Assembly: GCA_003132865.1 (NCBI GenBank)
Contig: PKYZ01000339.1
Span: forward strand, 1,636-7,835
DNA from: Bryobacterales bacterium
GTDB lineage: Bacteria; Acidobacteriota; Terriglobia; Bryobacterales; Bryobacteraceae
Length of the DNA: 6,200 nt
Direction of reading: 5' to 3'
Shown here: piece by piece, positions 1 to 6,200 of the stretch
Layout of the letters: the number at the start of each line of letters is the position of its first letter
How positions within the stretch are numbered: position 1 is the stretch's first letter
Made by a program: the position numbers and the translations under genes
Notes under the pieces: generated by a model
What the model was told of the DNA's origin: nothing
The model's database searches: none
What the model saw: only the letters and a program-made list of their open reading frames with translations

Positions 1-1202
1 GGCTCGCGTAATACAGTGACAATCAGAGAGTGGGGCGGGCGCCCTCGCCCGCGTCGGACCCCTCGGCCGACTGCGGGCACCGTTCCGAACCATTGCGCCG
101 CGATTCCCGATTCGAACTGGCCCACCTCGTTGGACGCCCCAATAAACACTACGTTCACGGCGCTGACCCGCCCGCGCATTTCATCGGGCGTCGAAAGCTG
201 GATGAGCGTATGGCGCACGATCACACTCACCATGTCGCACGCGCCGATCAGCGCTAATGCCGCCAGCGAAAGGGCCAGCCTGCGCGACAAACCAAAGATT
301 ACCGTGAAGACCCCGAAGCCGCACACGCACCACAGCATGATCGCGCCTGCATGCCGCCGCAAGGGCCAGCGCGTCACCACCAGGGCCATGATGACGGCGC
401 CCACGCCGGGCGCGCTCCGCAGAATTCCGAGCCCGGATGCCCCGATTTTGAGAATCTCGTGCGCGTAGACCGGCAGCAGCGCCACGGCGCCGCCCAACAG
501 CACGGCGAACAGGTCCAGCGAGATGGCGCCCAGGATCAGCTTGCTGCGCCGGATGTATCGCAGGCCCTCCAAGGCCATCCCATAAGACGCCGCTGGACGC
601 CGCCCTTGCGCGGTGCGTACCCGGATACCCGCCAACGTCACCAGCGCCGCCAGACACTCGATCGCCGCGCAGCCATAGACCAGTGCGGGGCTTGCAGTCC
701 AGCCGTAGAGCAACCCGCCCGCCACCGGTCCGGCAATCGTGGCGGCCTGGAAAATGGATGAGTTCCACGCCACTGCCTTGGGGAAGTGTTCCTCTGTCAC
801 CAGCAGCGGCAGGAATGCCTGGCTCGCGGGTCCGTTGAAGGCGCGTGCGATTCCATTCAATAGCAGCACGCCATAGATCGGGAACACGGAGAATAAGCCA
901 TGCCACGTCAGCCCCAACAGCATCAGGGAGCACAGCGCGAAGCCGCCGCAGCATGCTTGCAGGATTCGTTGGCGCGCAAAACGGTCTGCCGTCTGGCCCG
1001 CGACGAGAAAGAGAAGGATGCCTGGAAGAAACTGCGCCAGCCCCACCAGTCCGAGGTCCAGCGGGCGATGCGTCAGCGCATACACCTGCCAGGCGACCGC
1101 CACGGCCTGCATCTCCGACGCGGTGGTCGTCAGCACGCGGACCATCAGGTAATAGCGGAAGTTGGCGTGGCGAAAAGCTACGCCGGGCGGAGACTCGGGC
1201 AT
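1..1202 (-). CDS. MFS transporter, MFS_3 / EntS-like exporter (3' end outside the window)
   Basis: Predicted inner-membrane major facilitator of the MFS_3 group (enterobactin exporter EntS and related drug efflux proteins); the substrate cannot be told from sequence. The minus frame from ATG 1202-1200 stays open for 400 codons to the window edge. An in-frame TGA four codons upstream (1214-1212) fixes the start. The N-terminus (PPGVAFRHANFRYYLMVRVL) is typical. About eleven hydrophobic helices can be traced between residues 17 and 378. The helix 2-3 loop carries the MFS motif A, AGQTADRFARQR (68-79). The conserved late segment EMRGRVSAVNVVFIGASNE (341-359) and FESG (363-366) match the family. 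After GTVPAV (373-378) the family normally continues into the last helix. Here it becomes Arg/Gly/Pro-rich (GRGVRRGRGRPP), encoded by the double hairpin at 35-71, so the C-terminus looks altered or truncated. The gene is divergent from the kinase at 1362. Confidence 0.85.
   Translation of the reverse strand, partial: MPESPPGVAFRHANFRYYLMVRVLTTTASEMQAVAVAWQVYALTHRPLDLGLVGLAQFLPGILLFLVAGQTADRFARQRILQACCGGFALCSLMLLGLTWHGLFSVFPIYGVLLLNGIARAFNGPASQAFLPLLVTEEHFPKAVAWNSSIFQAATIAGPVAGGLLYGWTASPALVYGCAAIECLAALVTLAGIRVRTAQGRRPAASYGMALEGLRYIRRSKLILGAISLDLFAVLLGGAVALLPVYAHEILKIGASGLGILRSAPGVGAVIMALVVTRWPLRRHAGAIMLWCVCGFGVFTVIFGLSRRLALSLAALALIGACDMVSVIVRHTLIQLSTPDEMRGRVSAVNVVFIGASNEVGQFESGIAAQWFGTVPAVGRGVRRGRGRPPHSLIVTVLRE
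35..71. repeat. Double GC-rich hairpin, REP-like element
   Basis: Two adjacent inverted repeats are visible. The first is GCGGGCG (35-41), loop CCCT, CGCCCGC (46-52), a perfect 7-bp stem. The second is GTCGG-A-CC (53-60), loop CCTC, GGCCGAC (65-71), a 7-bp stem with one bulged A. Two short stems with 4-base loops side by side resemble REP-type intergenic repeats. The element lies inside the 3' part of the transporter frame, and that protein leaves its family pattern exactly at base 71. A related single hairpin occurs at 2762-2779. The wider repeat boundary and genome copy number cannot be judged from one window. Confidence 0.6.
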
Positions 1203-1361
1203 GCGCAGCTCTCAGTTTCCCACAAGCAGCCACTTTCCACCCGGCCGGTTTTCGGTCACAAGTCTCACTTTTCCCGTAAGCCTCTGATTCAAAAGCCAGA
1301 AGTCTGTCTGGTAGCCCGTTTGCCTGCCGCCCAGCGCGTACAATGAGCATCGAGACATACC
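1203..1361. promoter_or_regulatory. Divergent intergenic region between transporter and kinase
   Basis: These 159 bases separate two divergent start codons and should hold a promoter for each side. No convincing -35/-10 pair was found on either strand. The best -10-like hexamer for the kinase is TACAAT (1339-1344), without a -35 box at proper spacing. The spacer holds a small inverted repeat, CCAGA-N6-TCTGG (1296-1311), and a CCGGCCGG palindrome (about 1240-1247), either of which could be an operator. The region is richer in T and A runs than the flanking genes, which fits a non-coding role. Confidence 0.45.
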
Positions 1362-2786
1362 ATGGCGTGGCAGTCCATCTTAGTCGCAATCGAGCGTTCG
1401 CTGAACCGGTCCCACAGCAACCCCCAGCGTATGCCGGTGGACCCTTTCTTCGGCCTCTCGCTAGATCTGTTCTGTATCAACACTCTCGACGGCCATTTCC
1501 ACCGGGTCAATCCGGCCTTCATCGCCACGTTGGGCCATCCCGAACCGGACCTGCTGGCCACCAACATCCTCGACCTGCTGCATCCCGAAGACCGCCCAGT
1601 CGCCGCAGCCGCAATCGCCGGACTGGCCCACGGAAATCCCATCGCCTGCCGGGAGAGCCGGTTTCGCTGCGCAGATGGCTCCTATAAGTGGCTGGCGTGG
1701 AACAGCACGCCCTTCCCGGCCGTTGGATTGGCATATACGGTCGCCCGCGACCGCACCAGGCGGAAGCAGGACGAGGAGGCTCTTTTCCAATCCGAAGCCC
1801 GCTGCGTTTGCGCGCTGGAAAGCACCACCGACGCCTTCTTCGCGGTGGACCCCGACTGGCGCTTGATCCGCGTCAACCAGCAAGCCGAGCGCCTCTGGAT
1901 GCGCCATCGCGACGACGTCCTGGGCCGCAATCTCTGGGAAGTATTCCCCGAGGCCGTCGGCGGTCCCTTTCACCGGATGTACGAACAGGTCATGCGCACG
2001 GGCACACCCGCTCATCTGGAAGAATTCCATCCGGCCCCGCACGACCGGTGGTTCGAGGTCCACGCCTACCCATCGTCCGGGGGGTTGGCTGTGTACTTCC
2101 GCGATGTGACCGAGCGCCGCGACGCCGAAGAAAAAATCAAGCGGACCTTGCAGGAGAAGGAAGTCCTCCTCCGCGAAGTCCATCACCGGGTCAAGAACAA
2201 TCTCCAGGTGATTTGCAGCATGCTCCGCCTCCAGGAGCGCAACTTCCGCGATGAGACCATGCTGCAGGTCCTACGAGAGTGCCGCGAGCGCGTCATGGCC
2301 ATGGCCATGCTCCACGACCAATTGCACCGCGCCAAGGACTTTTCGAACATCAATCTGGGCGAGTATATCCGCAACCTGGCCGCCAGCCTGTTCTGTTCCT
2401 ACGGCGTGAATTCGGCGGACGTGGGCCTGCGCATGGATATCGAAGATATCCCGGTGGCCGTAGATACCGCCATTCCCTGCGGGCTGATTGTCAATGAACT
2501 CGTTTCCAACTCCCTACGGCACGCCTTTCCGGAGCGCCGCAAAGGCCGCATCTCGCTGGGTCTTCACGCGCAGCCCGGCGGATCCGTCGAACTCACCATA
2601 GGCGACGACGGCCGGGGCTTCCCGGAATGCGCGCATCCCGCCAATACCCGGTCGCTGGGACTGTGGCTGGTGGATCTTCTGGCCGACCAGATCGGCGCGG
2701 CCGTGGAGCGTTCCAGTGACGCCGGCACCCAGTACCGGCTTGTATTTCAAGAGACAGTGGTACAGGCGTCCTCGCCTGTCCAGTAA
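1362..2786 (+). CDS. Soluble sensor histidine kinase, PAS-PAS-HisKA_2-HATPase_c
   Basis: Cytosolic two-component kinase of 474 residues with no membrane segment. PAS 1 spans about 27-130 ([18 protein letters not shown], ending in the PAC-like VARDRTRRK). PAS 2 spans about 146-253 (ending [14 protein letters not shown]). Neither has the LOV cysteine motif, so their ligand is unknown. A short coiled linker (254-270) leads into the HisKA_2 dimerisation box [21 protein letters not shown], with phospho-acceptor most likely H275 (the His before RVKN). The ATP-binding domain is intact: N-box [13 protein letters not shown] (N378, N383), G1 box DDGRG (415-419), G2 box SLGL (431-434). The catalytic fold ends near YRLVF (458-462). 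The extra tail [11 protein letters not shown] is partly encoded by a hairpin at 2762-2779. The start at 1362 has only a weak ribosome site; ATG 1431 (M24), just before PAS 1, is an alternative. It probably phosphorylates the receiver encoded 21 bases downstream. Confidence 0.9.
   Translation: MAWQSILVAIERSLNRSHSNPQRMPVDPFFGLSLDLFCINTLDGHFHRVNPAFIATLGHPEPDLLATNILDLLHPEDRPVAAAAIAGLAHGNPIACRESRFRCADGSYKWLAWNSTPFPAVGLAYTVARDRTRRKQDEEALFQSEARCVCALESTTDAFFAVDPDWRLIRVNQQAERLWMRHRDDVLGRNLWEVFPEAVGGPFHRMYEQVMRTGTPAHLEEFHPAPHDRWFEVHAYPSSGGLAVYFRDVTERRDAEEKIKRTLQEKEVLLREVHHRVKNNLQVICSMLRLQERNFRDETMLQVLRECRERVMAMAMLHDQLHRAKDFSNINLGEYIRNLAASLFCSYGVNSADVGLRMDIEDIPVAVDTAIPCGLIVNELVSNSLRHAFPERRKGRISLGLHAQPGGSVELTIGDDGRGFPECAHPANTRSLGLWLVDLLADQIGAAVERSSDAGTQYRLVFQETVVQASSPVQ
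2762..2779. repeat. Perfect GC-rich hairpin in the kinase 3' end, related to 35-52
   Basis: ACAGGCG (2762-2768), loop TCCT, CGCCTGT (2773-2779) forms a perfect 7-bp stem four bases before the kinase stop codon. It matches the hairpin at 35-52 at 13 of 18 positions, with the same stem and loop sizes. Two of its stem pairs differ as G-C against A-T, so both copies still pair. It encodes V467-V473, a tail beyond the conserved kinase fold. It could be a repeat copy captured into the reading frame, or it could attenuate transcription between the two operon genes. There is no T-tract after it. Confidence 0.5.
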
Positions 2787-2793
2787 CAAAGTC

Positions 2794-2800
2794 AAAGGAG
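2794..2800 (+). promoter_or_regulatory. Ribosome binding site of the response regulator gene
   Basis: AAAGGAG lies 7 bases before ATG 2808, a near-ideal Shine-Dalgarno site. It fixes that start and is much stronger than anything before the kinase, so the regulator may be made in excess over the kinase from a shared transcript. Confidence 0.85.
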
Positions 2801-2807
2801 AAATCGA

Positions 2808-4136
2808 ATGAACAAGCGTCGGATCATGTTAGTGGAGGATGAGAAGGTTGTTGCGGCCGACATACAGGAGTGTGTCAAGGGATTGGGATACGAAGTGGTG
2901 GGAGCCGCCGCCACCGGCACGGAAGCTCTCCGGCTGGCTGTCAAAACCATGCCGGATCTGGTCCTGATGGATATCAAGCTGAAGGGCGTTCTGGATGGCA
3001 TCGATGTGGCCGGCGCCCTGTATGATCAACTCAAGATCCCGGTGGTCTACCTCACCGCCCACGCCGATGCGGAAATCCTGGAGCGCGCCAAGCAGACCGC
3101 GCCCTCCGGCTATGTCTTGAAACCGTTTGACGACCGCACCCTGCGCACCGCCATCGAGCTCGCCTTCGACCGCCACCGGCGCGAACGCCAACTGATCGAC
3201 GGCGGACAGCGTCTGGCCGCCGCCATCGGCAGCATCGACGAAGCCGTCATCGTCACGCAGGAGAGCGGGCAAGTCGCGCTGATGAACCGCGTAGCCGAAG
3301 CCCTCACGGGTTGGAAGCAGGAAGAGGCTCTGGCCAAACCAGTCGATGAAGTCTTCACCATTCTTAATGTCCGGACCGGAGCGCCGCAGGCGTCCCCCAT
3401 TGGCAGAGTGTTTCGGGAAGGCGTGGCCATCGGCTTGGGGGACGACGTTTTGCTGCTCGGCCGGCACGGCGGCCGCCAGCTCATCCAAGGCAGCGCCACG
3501 CCGGTGCGGGATGGCGAAGCGCACGCCGTGGGCGTATGTCTGTTATTCCGCGCCGCGAGCCAACGCGCCGCCGACGAGCCCTGGGGGGCGCCGGATCACG
3601 GTTCCGCGAACCGTCTGGAGATCCTCGGCCGCCTGACCGCCGCCGTCGCCCAAAAATTCACTCGCCTGCTGGAAGCCGGCCGCGGACGCACCCACGCCGC
3701 GCACCTGGCCAACCGTCTGCTCGAATTTGGCCAGCGCCAGCCCGCCCCGCCTGCTTACCTGGATCTCAACGAGCTGATCTCCGGTCTGGACGATTTGCTG
3801 CAATGCGCGCTCGGCGACGACATCGGGCTGCAACTGACGTTGGCGCCGGCCGCCGGCGGCGCCAAGGCCGATCCCGGCCCCATCGAGTTGATCTTGATGC
3901 AACTGGCCCTCTCCGCCCGCGACGCTGCCTTCTCCGGCCAGTTCTCGATCGAGACTTCCACAGTGTCGAGCGAGGATACCGGCGACGGCTACGCCATCGT
4001 CACCGTGACCCCGCCGGCGGTCGGCCGCGATCTGCCTGCTCTCGACGAAATCGTCCGCCACTCTCCCGGAGAAATCCGTCTCTCCGTAGAAGACGGAGCC
4101 GTCAAAATCTACCTCCCCTCCGCCACCGCCAAGTAA
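2808..4136 (+). CDS. Response regulator REC-PAS with degenerate histidine-kinase-like C-terminus
   Basis: A 442-residue soluble protein. The receiver domain (about 4-122) is complete: acidic pocket E10-D11, phospho-acceptor D55 in LVLMDIKLKG, T83 in YLTAH, K105 in YVLKPFD. This style of receiver often accompanies HisKA_2 kinases, as here. A PAS domain follows (about 134-248: AAIGSIDEAVIV to VGVCLLFRAA). Residues 268-439 track a HisKA plus HATPase_c core but lack its active residues. The usual AHDFNNLL H-box reads AQKFTRLL (281-288), so His is Gln282. The N-box LNLAVNARDA reads MQLALSARDA (364-373), losing both Asn. The G1 DTGxG position reads TPPAVG, and the F-box, ATP lid and G2 box are missing. 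The framework LDLNELISGLDDLL, IVRHSPGEI and the terminal KIYLP remain. Autokinase activity is therefore unlikely; a docking or dimerisation role is inferred. No DNA-binding domain is seen. Confidence 0.88.
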   Translation: MNKRRIMLVEDEKVVAADIQECVKGLGYEVVGAAATGTEALRLAVKTMPDLVLMDIKLKGVLDGIDVAGALYDQLKIPVVYLTAHADAEILERAKQTAPSGYVLKPFDDRTLRTAIELAFDRHRRERQLIDGGQRLAAAIGSIDEAVIVTQESGQVALMNRVAEALTGWKQEEALAKPVDEVFTILNVRTGAPQASPIGRVFREGVAIGLGDDVLLLGRHGGRQLIQGSATPVRDGEAHAVGVCLLFRAASQRAADEPWGAPDHGSANRLEILGRLTAAVAQKFTRLLEAGRGRTHAAHLANRLLEFGQRQPAPPAYLDLNELISGLDDLLQCALGDDIGLQLTLAPAAGGAKADPGPIELILMQLALSARDAAFSGQFSIETSTVSSEDTGDGYAIVTVTPPAVGRDLPALDEIVRHSPGEIRLSVEDGAVKIYLPSATAK

Positions 4137-4145
4137 CCAATGGGG

Positions 4146-4183
4146 GACACGCGCGAATCTCCGCGTCTTCGCGTCGCCGTGTC
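4146..4183. terminator. Bulged hairpin between convergent genes, possible bidirectional terminator
   Basis: GACACG (4146-4151) pairs with CGTGTC (4178-4183), and CGCGAA (4152-4157) with TTCGCG (4168-4173). This gives a 12-bp stem with a 4-base bulge (4174-4177) on one arm and a 10-base loop. It starts 9 bases after the response regulator stop codon and lies downstream of the esterase stop on the other strand, the expected place for a shared terminator. No T-tract follows on either side, so it does not fit a classical intrinsic terminator. Confidence 0.4.
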
Positions 4184-4194
4184 GGCCCTCGCCT

Positions 4195-4226
4195 ACTAGT
4201 ATTTCCAACTAGTATTTCCAACTAGT
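4195..4226. repeat. 13-bp tandem repeat across the esterase stop codon
   Basis: ACTAGTATTTCCA occurs twice in direct succession (4195-4207, 4208-4220), followed by a partial third unit ACTAGT (4221-4226). On the minus strand the esterase ends in TSWKY and its TAG stop (4211-4209) falls within the repeat. The extra unit lies just after the stop and repeats the end of the gene, including another TAG. As 13 is not a multiple of 3, the duplication shifts frame but does not alter the protein. The unit is AT-rich against a GC-rich background and contains the ACTAGT palindrome. Confidence 0.85.
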
Positions 4227-5849
4227 GAGATCCGCCCCCTTCGGCGCCGTCTCCTCCATGTGCTTGACCATCTCCGGCAGATAGTGCTGATTCAGTCCCA
4301 CCTTGGGATCGAAGTTGCCCGCATAGCAATGCGGTTTGCGCTGTCCGAAGTCGAATGTCCCGCGATAGTACGGATCGGTGGTGGTTTCCATGAAGTCTTG
4401 TAATAAGTGGACCGCGCGGTCCAGGTAGAAACTATCCGCGTCGCCCACGCAAACATGCAACTTACCGGCTAACTTGGGTCCCAGGCTCTTCCAGTCGCGC
4501 TCCATGATGTGCGTCAGGTCGTAGCGCTCCTTCCAGTATTCGGCCACCTTGTGATCGATCTCGCCGGTGCGCTTGTTGAAAACCGGTTGGGGATATCCAT
4601 CCTCGCCCACCGCGCTGAAGTAAGCCTGCCAGGCGTCCAGTTGCTCGCCCGACCGGCTCTGGGTGCCCTGCACCAGCTCAAAGCGGTTCATCTGCTCCAT
4701 GGTGGAAAGCAGCAGCCCGTCCGCCTGGCGCATCGCCGGCCGCGGCACCCGCGCAAAAGGACCCTCCACCCAGAAGGCGTTCTTGTCTTCGTACAGGTTC
4801 ATGGTCATGTACGCGCGGAAGTCCACTACGTCCGGACAAAACACATAAGCGCCGTTGTAGAAATCCGCATAGAACACCTGCGAAGCCAGCGCCTCCCAGC
4901 CGCCCGTCGAACCGCCGTACACCGCCCGCGCCCATCCCTGGCCGATGCCGTGGAACATCTTCTCCACATACGGAATCAGCTCCTGCGTGATGGCATCCCC
5001 ATAAGGGCCGGCGTTGGCCGAGTTCACCGCATAGGAATCGTCGAAGTAAGGAGTGGCGTGCTGTATAGTCATAATGATGACCCGTGGCATCCGTCCCGCG
5101 ATCCAATCCTGATAGAACTTATAGCCCGCGCCCGGACCCGGCTCGGTGCTGAACGCCATGCCCAGGCCTCTGCTAAAGTGGCCTTGAGAGACGATCAACG
5201 GATAGTGCGCCGTAGGATGATCGTCCCACCCGTCCGGCAGCAACAGCACCGCGCCTAACTCGACCGGCCGCCCCCAAAAGCGGCTAAGCAATTCGCTGCG
5301 AATCTTGAGATGCTTCACCCACTTAGTATCGGGATCGGCGGCCGGGACATCGGGAATCTTCTCGGTAAGTGACAGTCGGATTAGCTCGTCCGACCCGGCG
5401 TCGAGATGTACCTTCTGCGTCTTGCTGTAGAGGTTGCCCGGTTTTGACTGCCAGTGTTGCCCTTCGCCTTTGTCGGGCGGCAGCTTGACGGTGTGCCCGT
5501 TTGCCAACTGAAACGTCTCGTAGATATTCAGGACGCCCTGGACATAATAATCCCCGGCCGGAATGTCTTTCAGGCTGTCGCGGGGATAGCCCAGCGTCGT
5601 CGAGTCCACCACCGCCGCGGCGCCGGGCGCGAGCCCGTCCACATCCACGCCGAAAGCCTGCTGCGACTGCCTCGTGAAGCTGAGCTGAAACCGCGGCTCC
5701 GGCTTCTCCTGGGTCGAGATTACAAGCATCACGTGCCCGTCCAGCGGCGCCGCGCTCGCCTCTTTGGGAAACGAGATCTCAAAACGCTGGGCCGCCACCA
5801 GCGGCCAAGCCAGCACAACCAACGTCAGGACTTTCAGAATGAATCGCAT
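4209..5849 (-). CDS. Secreted alpha/beta-hydrolase, putative esterase
   Basis: A 546-residue exported protein, probably an esterase of the alpha/beta-hydrolase fold; the substrate is unknown. The signal peptide is clear: MRFILK, a hydrophobic stretch (7-18), and likely cleavage after VAA (18-20) before Gln21. Residues 22-185 form an N-terminal beta-rich-looking region without a name I can give, with GDYYVQGVLNIYETF near 99-113. The hydrolase part runs from about 185 (ELGAVLLLPDGW) to the end. The nucleophile elbow is YGGSTGGWEA, with likely Ser314 (G-G-S-T-G). Candidate partners are D470 or D472 in VCVGDADSF, and H507 in RKPHCYAG; the exact triad is inferred from order and spacing. The start is fixed by the signal peptide, since the next Met is at 41. 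The gene begins 6 bases after threonine synthase on the same strand and converges on the response regulator. Its stop lies in a 13-bp tandem repeat. Confidence 0.85.
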   Translation of the reverse strand: MRFILKVLTLVVLAWPLVAAQRFEISFPKEASAAPLDGHVMLVISTQEKPEPRFQLSFTRQSQQAFGVDVDGLAPGAAAVVDSTTLGYPRDSLKDIPAGDYYVQGVLNIYETFQLANGHTVKLPPDKGEGQHWQSKPGNLYSKTQKVHLDAGSDELIRLSLTEKIPDVPAADPDTKWVKHLKIRSELLSRFWGRPVELGAVLLLPDGWDDHPTAHYPLIVSQGHFSRGLGMAFSTEPGPGAGYKFYQDWIAGRMPRVIIMTIQHATPYFDDSYAVNSANAGPYGDAITQELIPYVEKMFHGIGQGWARAVYGGSTGGWEALASQVFYADFYNGAYVFCPDVVDFRAYMTMNLYEDKNAFWVEGPFARVPRPAMRQADGLLLSTMEQMNRFELVQGTQSRSGEQLDAWQAYFSAVGEDGYPQPVFNKRTGEIDHKVAEYWKERYDLTHIMERDWKSLGPKLAGKLHVCVGDADSFYLDRAVHLLQDFMETTTDPYYRGTFDFGQRKPHCYAGNFDPKVGLNQHYLPEMVKHMEETAPKGADLTSWKY

Positions 5850-5851
5850 GT

Positions 5852-5857
5852 CTCCTC
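5852..5857 (-). promoter_or_regulatory. Ribosome binding site of the esterase, overlapping the upstream stop codon
   Basis: On the minus strand the order is TGA (5858-5856, stop of threonine synthase), then GGAGAC, then ATG (5849). The purine-rich GAGGAG shares bases with that stop codon and lies only 2 bases before the ATG, closer than usual. The arrangement suggests the esterase is translated by ribosomes finishing the upstream gene. Confidence 0.6.
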
Positions 5858-6200
5858 ACCGCGGAGTAATCAGCCCGCCCAACTTATCCTGCTCTCCCGA
5901 TCCCGTCCGCGGGAACCGCGTGGCGTAAGCTTCCAGGTACTTCAGCCCGGCTCCCGTGTTGTAGATCACGATCCGCTCCGCCGGCTTCAGGAAACCGGAA
6001 GCCAGCAGCTTCTCCAGCGCGGCCACGCACGCGGCGCCCTCCGGCGCGGCGAAGATGCCCTCCTCGCGCGCCAACTGAATGCCCGCATCCAGCAGCTCTG
6101 GGTCGCTCACCGCCAGCGCCGTGCCGCCGCTCGCGCGCACCGCCTCCAGGATCAGGAAGTCCCCCAGCGGCTTGGGCACGCGCAGCCCGGCCGCCACGGT
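5856..6200 (-). CDS. thrC: Threonine synthase, C-terminal part (5' end outside the window)
   Basis: The last 114 residues of a PLP enzyme that converts O-phospho-L-homoserine to L-threonine in the cytosol, the final step of threonine biosynthesis. The fragment reads in frame from the window edge, without a true start, to TGA at 5858-5856. Family hallmarks are GLRVPKPLGDFLI near its beginning, the SGGTALAVSD segment, EGIFAAPEGAACVAALEKLL, and the late IVIYNTGAGLKYLEA, which corresponds to the cofactor-phosphate-side NTGxGLK stretch of threonine synthases. The PLP lysine lies upstream of the window. A related fold-type II PLP enzyme such as a threonine dehydratase is less likely, because the VPKPLGDFLI and NTGxGLKY combination is typical of threonine synthase. 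The stop overlaps the ribosome site of the esterase gene, pointing to one transcript. Confidence 0.85.
   Translation of the reverse strand, partial: TVAAGLRVPKPLGDFLILEAVRASGGTALAVSDPELLDAGIQLAREEGIFAAPEGAACVAALEKLLASGFLKPAERIVIYNTGAGLKYLEAYATRFPRTGSGEQDKLGGLITPR

Noticed and set aside
3..68. A simple one-base frameshift as the cause of the odd transporter C-terminus
   Set aside because: The other two minus-strand frames across this stretch do not encode a hydrophobic last helix, and one meets a stop. Replacement by the hairpin element fits better than a sequencing slip.
1320..1344. TTGCCT-TACAAT as a sigma-70 promoter for the kinase
   Set aside because: The spacer is only 13 bases, well short of the usual 16-18, and nothing like a -35 box lies at proper spacing. 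Kept only as a weak -10 note in the intergenic entry.
181..1389. 402-codon open frame on the minus strand overlapping the transporter
   Set aside because: Its translation is Arg/Gly/Ala-rich with no family resemblance. The neighbouring minus frame from 1202 gives a clear MFS protein with motif A and the VFIGASNE segment, so this is a shadow frame in GC-rich DNA.
1461..4208. Long antisense open frames (1461-2186, 2829-3524, 3543-4208) opposite the kinase and regulator
   Set aside because: They show no recognisable domain or ribosome site and lie opposite well-supported genes. High GC with few stop codons on the opposite strand explains them.
4509..5258. 249-codon plus-strand frame opposite the esterase
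   Set aside because: The translation is low-complexity His/Arg/Val-rich with no motif, while the minus strand holds a complete secreted hydrolase with signal peptide and GxSxG elbow.
1..6200. CRISPR array, tRNA, rRNA, phage or transposase genes
   Set aside because: No regularly spaced repeats, cloverleaf-like sequence, rRNA-like sequence or integrase/transposase motifs were found on either strand.

Overview
The window is GC-rich, densely coding bacterial DNA. The mix of genes is a soluble two-PAS HisKA_2 sensor kinase, a matching response regulator, a large secreted esterase with a signal peptide ending in AAQ, and short GC-rich hairpin elements. This suggests an Acidobacteriota genome of the Solibacter/Bryobacter type. 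That placement is a family-level impression, not a proven assignment.

Layout from left to right. (1) Bases 1-1202, minus strand: an MFS_3-type drug or metabolite exporter, open at the left edge. Its last visible part leaves the family pattern exactly where a double GC-rich hairpin begins (35-71). (2) Bases 1203-1361: a 159-base divergent intergenic region. (3) Bases 1362-2786 and 2808-4136, plus strand: a two-gene signalling operon of a PAS-PAS-HisKA_2-HATPase kinase and a REC-PAS protein. The C-terminal half of the second protein is recognisably a histidine kinase core that has lost its phospho-accepting histidine, both N-box asparagines, the G1 box and the ATP lid. (4) Bases 4137-4208: a short gap between convergent genes, holding a bulged hairpin and a 13-bp tandem repeat that spans the stop codon of the next gene. 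(5) Bases 5849-4209, minus strand: a secreted alpha/beta-hydrolase esterase, preceded on the same strand by (6) the C-terminal end of threonine synthase (6200-5856). The two are 6 bases apart and probably translationally coupled.

How the genes may work together: the cytosolic kinase should phosphorylate the intact receiver domain of the downstream protein. That protein has no DNA-binding or enzymatic output, only a PAS domain and a decayed kinase core, so its output is probably a protein-protein interaction. This is the most unusual point in the window. The second is a pair of related hairpins (35-52 and 2762-2779) that share 13 of 18 bases and differ by compensatory base-pair changes. Each lies at or near the 3' end of a coding region and encodes part of an atypical C-terminal tail.
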